Origin: Topomyia yanbarensis
Lineage: Eukaryota; Arthropoda; Insecta; Diptera; Culicidae
Assembly: GCF_030247195.1 (NCBI RefSeq)
Contig: NC_080672.1
Location: forward strand, 93,444,113 to 93,508,112
Length of the DNA: 64,000 bases
Reading direction: 5' to 3'
The notes below the pieces were generated by a model. The model saw only the letters and a program-made list of their open reading frames with translations, was not told the origin of the DNA and did no database searches. Within the stretch, counting starts at the first letter, position 1, and each line of letters begins with the position of its first letter. Below, piece after piece: positions 1 to 12,144 of the stretch. Both the position numbers and the translations under genes were made by a program.

Positions 1-402
1 TTTTTTGCTGCTGCACCAACGTCCGCGAATGAATCCACTGAGAAAAATTTGGATACACTGCCCTTAACCCCACACGACAAGGAAAGTGAAGTTTTCGATG
101 TTGCAGTGCCAGGACCTTCAAGGACGCCTTTGAAGGATTTTCTCAACATACCACCAACTCCAAAACGTGTTGCAAAGCGGGAATACAAGTCGAAACGATA
201 CCACGTGTTAACATCAGATGAATTCGTCCAGGAATTCAAGCAGAAGGAAGAAGAAAAAAAGCGTATTAATAAAGAGAAAAAGAATAGAAAAGTTGTACGA
301 ATTCAGCGAAAGATTGCAACAGAAATGAAGAACGAAAAGAAGCGAGAGGAGAAACTGATGAAGCAAACTGCGAAAGGGAAATCCCGCAAAAAGAACGTTT
401 GA
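1..402 (+). CDS. C-terminal part of a transposase-like protein (5' end outside window)
   Basis: The reading frame is open from the first base, so the real start lies upstream. It ends at TGA 400-402. The visible tail is about 133 residues: an acidic and proline-containing stretch (PGPSRTPLKDFLNIPPTPKR), then a very basic, coiled-coil-like Lys/Glu region ending in KGKSRKKNV. A low-complexity basic tail after a 'PPTPKRxxKRxYKxKRY' motif is what I associate with the C-termini of insect pogo/Tigger or jerky-like DDE transposases; that is a family impression, not a domain match. No catalytic residues are in the window. An AATAAA follows 60 bp after the stop. It could instead be the tail of a host nuclear protein. 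Confidence 0.45.
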   Translation, partial: FFAAAPTSANESTEKNLDTLPLTPHDKESEVFDVAVPGPSRTPLKDFLNIPPTPKRVAKREYKSKRYHVLTSDEFVQEFKQKEEEKKRINKEKKNRKVVRIQRKIATEMKNEKKREEKLMKQTAKGKSRKKNV

Positions 403-461
403 TTTCAACTACGATACAAAAGCTTTTTATAACTTTTCTGAATTTTCAATTTTCAATTTTC

Positions 462-467
462 AATAAA
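462..467 (+). promoter_or_regulatory. Polyadenylation signal AATAAA after the first ORF
   Basis: AATAAA lies 60 bp downstream of the stop at 400-402, in an AT-rich 3' UTR-like stretch. It fits as the poly(A) signal of the ORF, although AATAAA is frequent by chance in such AT-rich DNA. Confidence 0.4.
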
Positions 468-3030
468 ATGAATTACATGTTTCTGAATAATGAAACACAA
501 ATTATTTTCGTTTTGTTCATAATTGTTTATTTCGATTTTTGAATACGTTATGGCATTAAAAATGTATAACTTGATTACAGAACTCAAGGGTGGCGTAAAT
601 TGACTCTAAGTGGTGGCGAAAATTAAAAACAAGGGACGAAAATTAAAACAATTATTATTGAATGATAATTGGTATTTACTACGAAATATTAATATTTATC
701 AGTAAAATGTAATCGGGTAGATGCAAGGAAGGCTAGTTCTCTATATACGTTCTATATACTTCATTAATATATAGAAAATATGGATTTAAAAGCAATTTAA
801 GCGGAATCATTTAGGGTGGCGAAATATAGTGTTCTTACCCTATTACCTTTGTTTCATTTTACGATTGCATAAAATATATAGGGATTTGAAAGGCCCCATA
901 ATATCAATTAATGAATTTTAATAGAATGAAAAAAAAAGAAAAACGATGAAAATAAAATGGTACAAAATTTAATGAAATAAAATGAATGAATTGACAAAAC
1001 AGATAAATGAACAAAACTAATAAAGTTGAATATTTGATAAATTTGATCAAACTAAGTAAAATTAACAAAATTTTTAAAGCATTACAAATAAATAAATCAG
1101 TCAAATTTTCGAAGAAAATATAATTAAAACAAAAAAAAATTATGGAATCATAATTAAATAAAAAGCGAAACTATTAAAGCATGTGAAAATTATAAAGTTG
1201 ATTGTCGCTGAGACTATGCCTAAATCCAACTTCTACAAGCAAAAGACAAAAGATTATTCCGCATGATTTCAAGCCTACCACTTCTAGTTTTCCGATCTAG
1301 ATATTTCAAATTCTTGCTCGCGATTGAATACTATGGCAACAAGCTTTTGATAACTTTCCCTACTTACCAATCTGTAGCCAATTGAATGTAGTTAGAACAA
1401 AAATTAGAAGAAAATATGAAACTCTTTAAATTTAAAGAGTTTATAAATTGGATAAAACTGTGAGAATCCCCGTCATCCCCTTGGGATGAACAGAATTTCA
1501 GCAACAAATTAAAATCTTCCTTTGATCTATGTTCAAGTATTTTTTTTTTCAAATATGTCATCAAAAGATTTCATTTTTGCTATCATTACATTTTTTGTGA
1601 AATTTCTACATCTCAGAGTGTTTACAAGTTGATCACTGTCATTTGTCGCTTAACTTTTAAACCAAGTACACCAGTACGTTTAAACCTGGCTTCAGGGTTT
1701 AGCGAGGGTGAAGAAATCGGCCCTTAGTAAAACAAAATCTATCGTTGTACGTTAACCGAATTTTTCATTCTGAAACACGCATTTTTCAGGAAATTTTGAT
1801 TCCACTGCTGTTACTTGTCAAGAACTGTTTTCGTCGAGCAACGATTCGTTCGGAGGTTCCCTTCACATTTTGCATTACAGTGCAGCAACGCTAGCCAATA
1901 AAATCTTCTCTGCACATTCTTGCACCGATTGGGTCGAAAAGATGCCGTCGCTTTTCTTCCGGCGGCAGCTGAGTAAATTGGTCCATGGCCGATCTCTGCA
2001 AGCCAGCGGAAACCAATGTTACGCGCATTTGGCATTGGGCAAAGATACGTGTCTTAATAGTCCCAAGTCTAGCTCCTAGCCTATACCAACTTCACTCCGT
2101 GCGTATACACTTTGTAGTTTAACTATGAGCCAACTTTACAGCCGTTTGGTTGAAACCGAATGGAATACGGTTGTTTAGTTTACAAGCGCAGTATGAGAAA
2201 AAAAAAACCTCATCCACAACCATCAAACTGCCATAAACTCATTCAACTGAGAGAATGGCTTGTGGAGACAACGAAAAAAAAACAGAGCTTCAAATGGGCC
2301 ATGGTCCTATGGATATGGTTCTGATTTAAGACGGATCATTATGCCACGGTCAAATGGTGCAATTTTATGTAGTTTGTGATTAGTAAGTATTAATGCTTTG
2401 TCGCTGCTGGAAACCATGGAATGCTAAACCGAATGCGAGGTGGTTCTTTGACGAAGCGATGGTTTCTATACTTGTAGGCGTGTGGGGGTTTATATTATTT
2501 AAATTAGCAAAAAGTTTCGAAGCTAGTGAACTAATTGCTATCATTTTGCTAATCATTGGTTTGTGAATGAAAAACATTCTTTCCGAATTAATGCCATAGA
2601 TTGTTCTGCAATAACTGTAGTTATAGCGAAGGTAACTTACTTAGTAGTTTATTGAAAAGGATCGTGGGAAAAAGTGCGATCTATAATAATATGCCACATC
2701 TTTTGGTTCGCTGTTGTAAGCTATTAGGCATTACTACCCACTTTCTAGAAAACAGTCTGAATAATAATGTTTATTCGATATGAAAAAGTATATATCTGTC
2801 AAGCCTTTATTCGTCCGTGAGCAATTTATGGGCAGTATCACAATTTCGAATAACGACAACGACTTAAACTAAAATAAGGAAGTGCCACCACCGGACCGTT
2901 TTGTTCATCGCCAAACGATCTTCACACTCATCTATATACATTTTACCATTCCATTCTCCAAAAATAGAGTGCTAAAAACTGAAAATTCAATCCACTGCCA
3001 ACTAAAGCTGGTTTGACATTTTTCTTTCAA
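468..3030. other. AT-rich non-coding DNA, no gene recognised
   Basis: I see no convincing coding frame. A motif reading GGTGGCGAAAATTAAA or GGTGGCGAAATATA recurs near 613 and 815, possibly the remnant 3' part of the element carrying the first ORF. The 904-1135 block is a separate low-complexity repeat. The region around 1800-2080 is GC-richer and has short overlapping frames on both strands without recognisable motifs. Confidence 0.4.
904..1135. repeat. Degenerate AATGAA/AATTAA low-complexity repeat, copy 1
   Basis: This stretch is almost free of C and G and is built of drifting units such as AATGAAT, AATAAAATGAA and AAATTTGATCAAA. A second block of the same style occurs at about 41560-41800, so it is a dispersed decayed short-unit satellite rather than a random AT-rich run. 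Confidence 0.5.
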
Positions 3031-6000
3031 CTTGTCAAGGTTCACCGTCATTGACCGAATACCCGGCAGTAACGAATGTACCTACAGATCTCGCACGTAC
3101 CAGCTGCCCACACTTGACAAGCTCCTGGACGATCGGCCAATTCAAACTCAGTGCAATTTTCCCATAAACAGTATAATGATTGTGATAAATACTCGTCTGT
3201 TTCGGCGTAAAAGTAGCGATGCAATCAACTGCAAGAAATAAACGAACAACAAATTGCCAAAACAACCAGAGAGCATCACTTTTCGAACAAGCGGCATTAA
3301 ACCGAGATTGATCCAGCCAAACACCCTTTCGCACCCCACCAGACCATCGGATCAGCATAAGCCGCATATATGTGCGTCAATGTCGTTTTGTACCGTGTCG
3401 AGTCAAGAAATTGAAGGGGCTTTTTTACTTCCTCTCTGTTGCTGTAAAAGACGCCGTTGTCGCCGCCGCCGCCACTGCCACCACCATCGTTTCCAAGTAC
3501 ACACTTGTTGCTAGCATGCTGTTACTACTATCACTACACACCATGAGACATGACCGAAAAAAGTGGCTAACCTTGCCGAAAAATAAATTAAACAAAAAAT
3601 TCGAACCTCATGAAACTAGTTCCTGGATTTTTTCTCTTTCTCTCACCTGTCTGTCACCTTCACTTGCTGTGTTCGATGTGCGATTTTGGCTTTAAGTTCT
3701 GTATGAGTAAATGAAGCATTTATTCATATTGTAGAAGTTGTATTTTACTCTGCGACATAAATATTTTATACATCGGATATTCGTTGGTTTTCCCATATCC
3801 CCTGCCGGAAATCTGAAAAATTGAATCAACCAGATGCAACTTGTACTAGCCATGAAGTAGTACTAGAATATAAAATATGAAGAGTTTTTTCATGGTGTTT
3901 CATTGACCGCTATTATAAACAAACGCATTTAATCATATTACCTCGGGTTAATGTTTCGTAATTGTGCTCTAGTACCATGGAAAGAATTACCCCCCTCGAC
4001 CCACTCCTGATTTGTAGTCGAAAGACGTATCTTTTATACTAAAATTGTTCCAAACATACTATTTTGATCAACTTCTCTTATATAAAAAAGTGATGTAAGC
4101 GCCACTTTGGTCAAATTTTATTTTTCGTTTTTATGAGTTGTCTGCAACAATTCGCGTCTGCTAGTGCAACTGTCTTTAAAAAAATATGCAAAATCACCTT
4201 TAAAAACACGAAAAACACAGTGAAGTAAATGCCATTTTTCCAAAAGTACCGGTGCAAAATAGTCTAGAACGTATATTTGGAAGGTACTCTTAAGATGTTG
4301 TATTATAAGTAATGTTGTGAGGCTAGGTAAGCGCCATCTTCTGATGCAAATGGTTAGAGTGGTATTAATAGAAACTTATTTTTCAATCATTTATATTTTA
4401 TAAAAAAAAGTTTCCTGTGCAAGTAAGAATGATTCTTTAAAGCAGCGAGCTAAGCCTTTTTCAACAAGGATTTTTTGATAGCAGAACCACGTACGAACTC
4501 TTGGTGAAAACCTTTACTCATAAATATTATCGATGTTTTTCTATTTCTCATCATTTTGACCATCGGCGAGGGGGGGGAGGGGGTCGAAGGAGCTATAGCT
4601 GTTTTAATTTTTTTTAAATATTTTATAAAGTATAATTGTAATGTTGAAGACATACGAGAAACTTACTTACTATATATCTCATGCTTAAAATTGCAAATGA
4701 TTTATGCAGTCAGTAAAGGCATATATTACACTGAAACTTGAACGAGGTTTGGAAGTACCGATAGTTTTTCATTCGTTCTGTGACTCTCGGGTCGATTGAC
4801 CGATCTTTCCAGTCAGTGCAGTATAACGTTAAAAAGAATAGTGCTACTCCGCTACTAAGGTTACCTTGCGCATTTTCCGCATCGTCGAGGTTTCAGTACT
4901 TTTTCCCTTCTTTTGGGTTTTTTGCGCGTTTACCGTTATCCGGCTAGTGCGCTATCTATAAGTGTGTCAAAATAAGCCAGGTTCTTTTTATTAAATCTGG
5001 AACAGTCTAGCGACAAACCTTCAATGACGAATACTTCGCTACGGCATGGGGTTGCCTTCATGACGATAATCGATCTACCCTACTCCATGAGCTTTGCGTC
5101 AACTTCAATATGACCATTTTGAAATGACACGGGTGAAATGACACGGATTCCTACCCCTCCAGCGCGTCCGAGCGCCTTGTCCCTCTGCTCGACATCTCTG
5201 CGGTTAAATTGCATGTAGAAGGTAGTCTATGGTCCCCACGGCAGTGACCATCGGCCAATAGTAATTACTATTGCTAAAGGTTCAGGACCACCGAATACAA
5301 TCAAATGACCACACACAAAATATTGATTGGAAGAGCTATGCGTCCGTCTAAATCGTATCATTTATAATTATATTGAGAACTTTATTACTTTATGAGATTT
5401 TTCAAATAAAGCGTGCCCATAACATGGCGTTTAATGCGAAATTGCCCCTTTCAATGTTATAATTGTAATATCTTGTAAAACATTTTAAGATTCAATAAGC
5501 AAAAAGAATTGATCCAACTTTTAAGCAATTAATTTTTTTATAATAATTGCGGAATATAGAAGTTGTAAAAAATCTCAATTTTTCCGGCAAGCTCATGTGA
5601 AAATGCAAGTTTTTATATTCAATATTTTTCCATGTATCAAATACTTTTCGATCTATCAGCGATTGAAAAATGTTCAATTTTTCAAACTTCAAAAGTTAAA
5701 AGCTCATAACTTGAAGTGAATATTATATTCAGCCATAACAAAAATACCTGTCAAATATTTTTAGCTAAAGAATCCAAAAAAAATTGAACTGAAATTTTAT
5801 TTGTAAATCGGACGTTGATTGGCTCGTACGATGCATGAAAGTTGTCATCGATATCCAAACTATTTTTTGTGAATGAAATGAAATGATTCGTTCTTTTATC
5901 AATTGTTTTATAGAGTACCCCTATTGAGTACTAGAAAAAATATTATATTTGCGAAACTTATTCATATATTTCGATAACAAGCATCTAATTTAAATGAAAA

Positions 6001-6258
6001 CTAAATAAATGAAAACAAGTCCTATATTTTACCAAAGTTGGTTTTATGAAACATATTCGTAGCAGAATTAAAAATATATTTTCTCAGTGTATACTCTTAT
6101 TTGACAGTTTGCGCTCGAACAGGCAGTCGAAATCTAATACCACAAGTTAACAAGCTCGAACGCTTGGTCGAATGCGATACGTAATGCCGCAATTTAGTCG
6201 AAACGACTTCAAAACGTTTCGAATCGAGTCACTCGAATCGAGATGCGGAATGCCACCC
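3031..6258. other. Mostly unique-looking DNA with a GCC/GTC microsatellite, no gene recognised
   Basis: About 3030-3700 has near-balanced composition and several short frames on both strands, none with a recognisable domain. It could be gene-flanking or intronic. A short imperfect triplet run (GTCGCCGCCGCCGCC, then CCACCACC) spans about 3452-3487. From 3700 to 6258 the DNA is AT-rich and I see no gene, TIR or array. A GC-richer island at 5040-5290 has no recognisable frame. Confidence 0.35.
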
Positions 6259-6415
6259 CAGGTTCGTGGCTGCCGAGCGTGTGTAGATGCAAAGTGTATT
6301 AGGAATGTAACAGACATTTTCACAATTATATTGAGTATAATCGGTCATGGAGTCAAAGTTTGAAGAAATGAGAAAGGCACAAGTGCACCGCTAGGTGGAT
6401 TGAAACAGGTTTTTA
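6259..6415 (+). repeat. Dispersed repeat with GCACCGCTAGGTGGATT box, copy 1
   Basis: Shares the order CGTGGCTG, then ATTGAGTATAATCGGTCATGG, then AAGGCACAAGTGCACC GCTAGGTGGATT, then CAGGTTTTT with 20645-20803. A shorter relative is at 23555-23605. Three copies of the 'cac..CTAGGTGGATTRAA..CAGGTTTTT' tail in one window mark it as a transposon-derived family. I cannot assign it to a class. Confidence 0.55.
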
Positions 6416-8257
6416 GAAAATTATTCCACATGTACATTTAACTTTACTCCTAGTTAAGATAGTCTAGAAATTGCCCTTACCATTTAGATAGTCAAAAATT
6501 GCTCCTTACTTTTTAAATGCAGTTTTAAAAATAATTGGAATCTTCAAGTTTTTAGAAATTTTAAATGTAAAATGCGAAAATTGGTACCTTTAAGCTGTAA
6601 TGATACCGTGTCTTAGCAAATATACAGATCGAATAAAAAAAACCTTGAACAAAGTTGTTTTGAATGATAATTTCAACAAATTTGCCGAAGATACGTAGGA
6701 TTAGTAGGCGAGGCCTGATTCGTGACAGTTGGTTTTTTTCTCTCGTCAATTTTTCCCTGCTGCTATTTTAGAACTTTCTATTAAAAATAACACTTTTGTA
6801 ATTTGAATTTAATAAATGTTTAAGTATTGTTTTACGGTAAAAGTGAAAGCGCCTTTCTGGAAAAACTGATGAAGCGAGTAGAATACGATAGGCGGCCCGC
6901 TGCAGGAACAGTAGGATGGCGGAGTGTAGTACCGTATGAAGCCGATTAATTTGAAAAATATTGGTCTCCACATTTGTTGCCGGCGAGCCTGTTCTGCTTA
7001 TATTTTGTATTTTTCTTTGTTGGATATTGTTGTTCGCTTTTTTACGTTTTAATGAAAACCAACTTGTGAGGTGGCGATAGAAAAGGAGGAAGCAAATTTT
7101 CATGTTTTGTGGTTTTTAACAATGAAAAAGTTGAAAATATTTTAGAATCAACAATCAAGAGTTTAGAATAACACTAGATGACCAGCGATCGATCAAGGAT
7201 ACCAGATCCAGAGTTCGGGTCAATCAGCACAGATGATCGGAATAGTTGAGTTCCCGACTGTAAGATTAGAGAAACTGAACATATAGTCGGAATCGAGTGT
7301 TGCATTTGAGCTAGAGTTCATGCTGAGTCTCTTCAGGATAACGACTCTGTTTCGGAATGAGTTTGACTTGATAACCTTTTTGCAGACCTGTGCGCCGCCG
7401 CGCCAAGCCGCCGCCGCCGGTAAATTTCAACAAACGCCGACGCCGAAAGGTAGACCGGCGGCGCACCGCCGACGCTTTTTTCTCACGCCGACAATTTGCG
7501 AACTCGAAAATCATTGACTCATAATTTTATCCACAAATCTATGAACACTGTTAAGGGCCGAATATACGACGTTAACTGATTCATGATTTATCACATTGAT
7601 CTTTATTTGGTATTAGTGGTCGTGAATTAGATCACAAAATTAACAAAGTCTTGATATTTTCTCGAAAATCATTACACATTCTTCCGTCGTCAACTGGTTA
7701 TGATTGCGAGCATATAAGTTACAATTCACCATTCGTGGAATGGTCCACAAATTCAAAAAAAAATACTTCCACTTTCAAGTATAGTTGAATCCTAATATGT
7801 TATACACGATTCACCAGTGGGGCTCATGAAACTGTTCATGATATAGTTCATAAAGTAATAAATCTTTCACATCTTTCACATAATCTTACGTAAACAATTT
7901 CAAGGAACTCGGACTATTATTTATGGACTATTCACTCTACTCTTTGGTTTTGAAAATTCTATGTGAGCTATTGTGTACAACTGCTAGCAACCAGTCTCAT
8001 AGGCGCGAGCATTAGATACAAGGAAACTCTAGGACCTGTAACCCTGTTATTCTTTTGTTAAGATTCAGTGTAATTTTCGAAATTAAATGAAACTGTGCTG
8101 AGCACCAAAAATACATTACCTAGCTACAATTCATGTCCGTGAAATAATTAAGAAAACTATAAGACACGTGACTCTGTGTAAAAAATCCGACGGTAAGCTC
8201 AAGCCTAAAATATCACGATAACACGACGAGAATTTACGAAAATCTATGCACATCCTA
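6416..8257. other. AT-rich non-coding DNA with one GC-rich CGCCG block
   Basis: Apart from the GC-rich block at 7386-7482, I see no gene. The longest minus-strand frame (6768-7103) has no recognisable motif and reads as chance. Confidence 0.35.
7386..7482. repeat. GC-rich GCCGCCGCC/GCCGACGCC block, copy 1
   Basis: A sharply bounded island in AT-rich DNA beginning TGTGCGCCGCCGCG and made of CGCCG and GCCGACG units. A related block, split by a transposon, lies at 10309-10338 plus 11205-11312 in the opposite sense (it ends CGGCGCACACC). The two look like ends or copies of one repeat family whose recognisable hallmark is these CpG-rich triplet-like units. Confidence 0.5.
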
Positions 8258-8545
8258 GGGGCAGATCACTCTAGAAATGTATAACAAATTTGCATCAAAT
8301 TAGAAAAAATGCAATTAATTTCCATTTTTGCATCAACCTTGCACTCCCTCGCAGAAAAGTTTGTTAAACAAACGTCCTACGCTGATTCACTTTGTTCGAC
8401 GTTTTGTTGAACGTAGGGCTAATTTTTTGTAGGGTTTTGACGTCAAACACGCAACGCAAAATACATTATGAATTTCTATTTTGAACGAAAGAAATGCATT
8501 TAATCTAGCTGATTTTTAAAAATGCATTACAAGTGATCTGCCCCC
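8258..8545. mobile_element. MITE-like element with GGGGCAGATCACT inverted termini
   Basis: The left end reads GGGGCAGATCACTCTAGAAA. The right end, read on the minus strand, is GGGGGCAGATCACTTGTAAT. The 288-bp interval has no coding capacity and is AT-rich with a TGACGTCA-like centre. Terminal symmetry over about 13 bp plus small size is MITE-like. I could not see a clear target duplication, so the superfamily is open. Confidence 0.55.
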
Positions 8546-9639
8546 GTTCAATTCTGGACTTATTTAGTCAATAAAGTTAATATAAATCAATGTAACATCA
8601 AGTTATGAACTAGAATCATAAACCTACTAAACATTTGAGTATAATGGATTATTTTTTTTTGCGTGAACTAATTTTGTAAAAACTCAAAAATTATTTTCAA
8701 TACAAGATTTATTTATCATTGATTGAATCGTGACTTATTTTGAATTTTTTTTTCTTTAAGAATAGTTGGGCAGAGTGATCTTGACTTTTCGCGACGTTGG
8801 TGCACTGATGTGGCGATGTAGAGGGTAAGATTTCTGGTCTCATAAATTATTCATTGTGTGATCTAGCCCAACTCAGGAAAGATTTTCAGAGTCAGTTGCA
8901 TCAGCCCGGTATCACAGACAAATAGGACGTAACATGAGATGAATTTTCATTACTCGTAGGAAAAACGGTCGATTTAAATTACAAAACGGCGCCATATCAG
9001 CGAGCGTGGCGTTAGTGAAAAGATTTTGACACAGGGCTACATGCGTTACTTAGTTTCTGCACCCCCCCCCCCCCGAAAACGTTATCGTCTATTTAATCTC
9101 ATGCACACCAAAACAAATAAAATGGGTTGGAAATGTGAAACTCATTCTTGTCGAAGTGCCCAAGGCGGAAGTTGTTTACAACCACTTCTTAAGTTACAAC
9201 ACGCTGCCGATCTGTGAGTAAGCACATAATAGGATGTTAGTACTTCAATTGATTCGGTGTATCGAATCTAACTAGATGTATGCACTGGATTAGAACTTGT
9301 TGGTCCCCGGAACTGCTGGAGAAATTGGCGGGGTGCAGGAGCTACGAAAGCTAGAGATACGCTCAGATCATTTTCAATCAGGCTTGTTTAGTGATCAGTT
9401 TCAACCCAACAGGAGCTAAAACATCAAGTCGTGGAATTATGAATGATAGTAACTGTATATTTAGGTTTCGTCAGGGTGTAGATCTGTATGATTCCAGCAC
9501 ATCGAGCATACTTTGCATTCAAGATAGAAGCAAATCTTATGTTGAAAAAATGTAGTGCCATGGAATCGTATATGCTTTATCATCGCGGCGAAGTAAAAGT
9601 AAACGCCAGCCTGGAAAATGAAGTAATCCCAGTAAAGTT
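8546..9639. other. Non-coding DNA with a poly(C) run
   Basis: No gene recognised. A run of 13 C lies at 9062-9074. The short frames around it have no known motif. Confidence 0.3.
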
Positions 9640-9783
9640 CAGCCGGAATTGAACTAGATATTTGGCTGGTTCCAGTTCATACACGGGATCCAGTGGCACA
9701 ACCGATTTTAACTACAATCGGTTGTGTCACTGGAGAAGGAATACGAACTGGAACCAGCCAGAATTCCGGTTCATTTCCGGCTG
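9640..9783. repeat. Short palindromic hairpin element (MITE-like)
   Basis: A 144-bp near-palindrome centred at about 9711. The outer arms are CAGCCGGAATTGAAC and its inverse TTCATTTCCGGCTG. The inner arms are TGGCTGGTTCCAGTTC and GAACTGGAACCAGCCA, then CAGTGGCACAACCGATT and AATCGGTTGTGTCACTG. Compensating imperfections on each side indicate a real foldback rather than a chance match. There is no coding capacity. Confidence 0.65.
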
Positions 9784-10308
9784 AGCTTAAATGGGATGTG
9801 TCTACCTTGAAAGGTGTCCTTACACGATCATTAAAAGTGACATTTCTGCGCAGTAATGCTATTAATAACGCATCGTGTTATGGTACCAAAACAAAAACTG
9901 TTTTACCGTTGCTTAATTTTTCAAATATAGAACAATAAATAATTATTCGTTCTTCAAATTTGTCCATTGCAATCATTACTTCATGCGAAGTCGTAGTATG
10001 CGACATCGACAATTTTTCTATTTCGTTCTTCAAATTTAACAACTGTAAAAATAGTTCCACCTTTCATTTATTATCTTGCATTTGGCAAGCAGGGTGGGCA
10101 CTATTAGAGCTTCAGTTAAAAAAAATGATGTGGTTGCGAGAATTACATTTTGTGCAATGTGTTCAATAGATGTCGCTAGTACATCGTGGGCGATGATTTT
10201 TTTAGATTTTCTTTAAGCTGTAACGTTTGTTTGTATGTGCCTGATACAATAGAAACCGAAAATTTGGGAAAGGAATTGTACTGCCAAGAATTTTTTTTAG
10301 TTAGGCGT
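9784..10308. other. Non-coding DNA, nothing recognised
   Basis: Several short overlapping frames exist on both strands, but none shows a motif, signal or repeat that I recognise. Confidence 0.3.
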
Positions 10309-11312
10309 CAATATTCGTCACGCCGACACAAGCCGGCGCACAGTGGCGGGTCTTCAAACAAAAGTCGGACAAAACCTCAAATGTTACCTAATTTGGCTGA
10401 AAATCACAATTTAAGCTAATTTTGAGGTGCTGAGCTCATTTTTGATGTCAAAAGTCGTAAAATATTAAATGCATTTTTCCATACAGTGTCATTGAACCTT
10501 TCTTATAACTATGATCCCGTTTTCATGATATATTTTCCGTTACTGTTCACCAATGTCAGCAATATCATAAAAAATGAAGAATACTACTTTAAATCCATTG
10601 TATAACATATTGGTTTACTGTAGATTGTCTAACTATTTTAAACAAAACACCATGCGCCTCCATATCAGCAACATAGCTTCAAAATCTCCTTAAAACTTTT
10701 TGCGCACCTAGGCGCAGAACGAGACCATGATATTCGAAAAGTAGAGGTTATTTCCCGTAGAATGTATACTATGTGACCGTTCCGAAATGATTCCGAAATT
10801 TGTACAGAACACATTAGTGAAAAAAGTATTTTTGATCTGACCACCTCAAACATATTTAAACTAAAAACTCATAGTTCCAAGCAAATTTACCAAATATATT
10901 TTATTCACTAACCAAGTTTTTTCGTTCCTCTACACAATGAAACTAGTTGTGCTAAAATCGGACGAAAATCAAAAGAGCAACATGCATTTGAAGTGAACAG
11001 AGCAATGGTGGTTTCGGAAATGAAAATCAATAAAAAGTCCGGACTTTGCTACGTTTAAACTCATGTTAAAAATCGTGTTCTTATCCAATGATCATAAAAT
11101 TTTGAATATACATCATTCAATATATGAGAAATCTAGAAAAAATATAAAATATCAATATTTCAAAAATAAATTTTTTAGGTTTTGGCCAGCCTCCAGCCAC
11201 TGTGCGGCGCGACGCCGCCGATAGGGTCCAACGGCGTGACGCCGCCAACGCCGCCGCCGGCCAAATATGTTGCTTACGCCGCCGCCGATTAAAAATGCAT
11301 CGGCGCACACCT
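10309..11312. repeat. GC-rich CGCCG block, copy 2, split by a Transib-like insertion
   Basis: The flank 10309-10338 (GTCACGCCGACACAAGCCGG) and the flank 11205-11312 (GACGCCGCCGATAGGG, later ACGCCGCCGCCGGCC) belong to one GC-rich repeat. They are separated by an 866-bp element with a 5-bp duplication. Removing the element and one CGGCG gives a continuous CpG-rich block, related in reverse to 7386-7482. Confidence 0.55.
10339..11204. mobile_element. Transib-like non-autonomous element with RSS-like ends
   Basis: Both termini start CACAGTGG, inverted. The flanking pentamer CGGCG is exactly duplicated at 10334-10338 and 11205-11209. Left end: heptamer CACAGTG (10339-10345), 23-bp spacer, then ACAAAACCT (10369-10377). 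Right end on the minus strand: CACAGTG, 12-bp spacer, then CCAAAACCT. Five-bp GC-rich duplications and CAC-A/T-A/G-TG termini are known hallmarks of the Transib superfamily, whose transposase is related to RAG1. The 866-bp interior has no transposase and no long frame, so the copy depends on one supplied elsewhere. Assignment rests on ends and duplication only. Confidence 0.75.
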
Positions 11313-12144
11313 TTGAGAGGCGATCGAAACAGGAGTCCTTTGTTTCATTGTAGTAAATTCGAGCTTTTAGCTAAATCTTATGCTAATTAAGTTTTTGAAT
11401 AAGAGTCGCTCGAGGTTCACTCGAAACCATTAATTTTATATAGGTTTTGTAGACATTAGGGCGACTCGAATCCAAAACCGAGCGAATAAAGGCGCTATAA
11501 CCTAGGCTCACTAGCCAGGGCAGAGCTAAATACCTCTGTCCCATCCCAGGAACCAAAGGAGTGACATTAACCCTCTTAGCAAAGTCACTCCCAACGATTT
11601 ATCAAACCCCCACCAAATTGAAACGGTTGTGTACGGTTGTCCACTTTTCTTCCTCATTTAAGGTTCAAAATGATTCGTTGATTAAATTCTTCATTAAATG
11701 AATAATTTGCTTGCCGTATAATTTTGTATCATCGTTATTTTGTGCGCTGTACAGTTAGCCTGGCCGCTTTAATGATTGTGTCACATTTCATATGCGCCAC
11801 AAACATTAATTTTGACAAGAAAAATTGTAGGCGAACGTCTTAAATTTTCCAGGATCCCTACATGTATTGGCTGTGTAGACTAGACTAGACTAGATTGGAC
11901 AAATTTTCCAAAGATACGTAGCCTGTTTACTATTTTTTAAAGAATTTATTACGGGACATCGCACACGACTAGGGGTTCGCTTTGAAACACAAATAGTGTG
12001 TTCGTTTTTTTTTAACTATCGTCAATCCGGCACTGTCATTAAGTTAGCATCGAATTCTGAAGAGACGAAGTCGAAATGAAAATTCCATTACTAGTTTACC
12101 AAAATTATTATATCAAATGATGCACTGTTTTATGTGGAATACTT
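11313..12144. other. Non-coding DNA
   Basis: No gene seen. A GC-balanced stretch at about 11470-11600 looks transposon-derived but I cannot place it. At about 12025-12090 there is a related copy of the terminal sequence of the 13355-15365 foldback (GACGAAGTCGAAA context). Confidence 0.3.
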
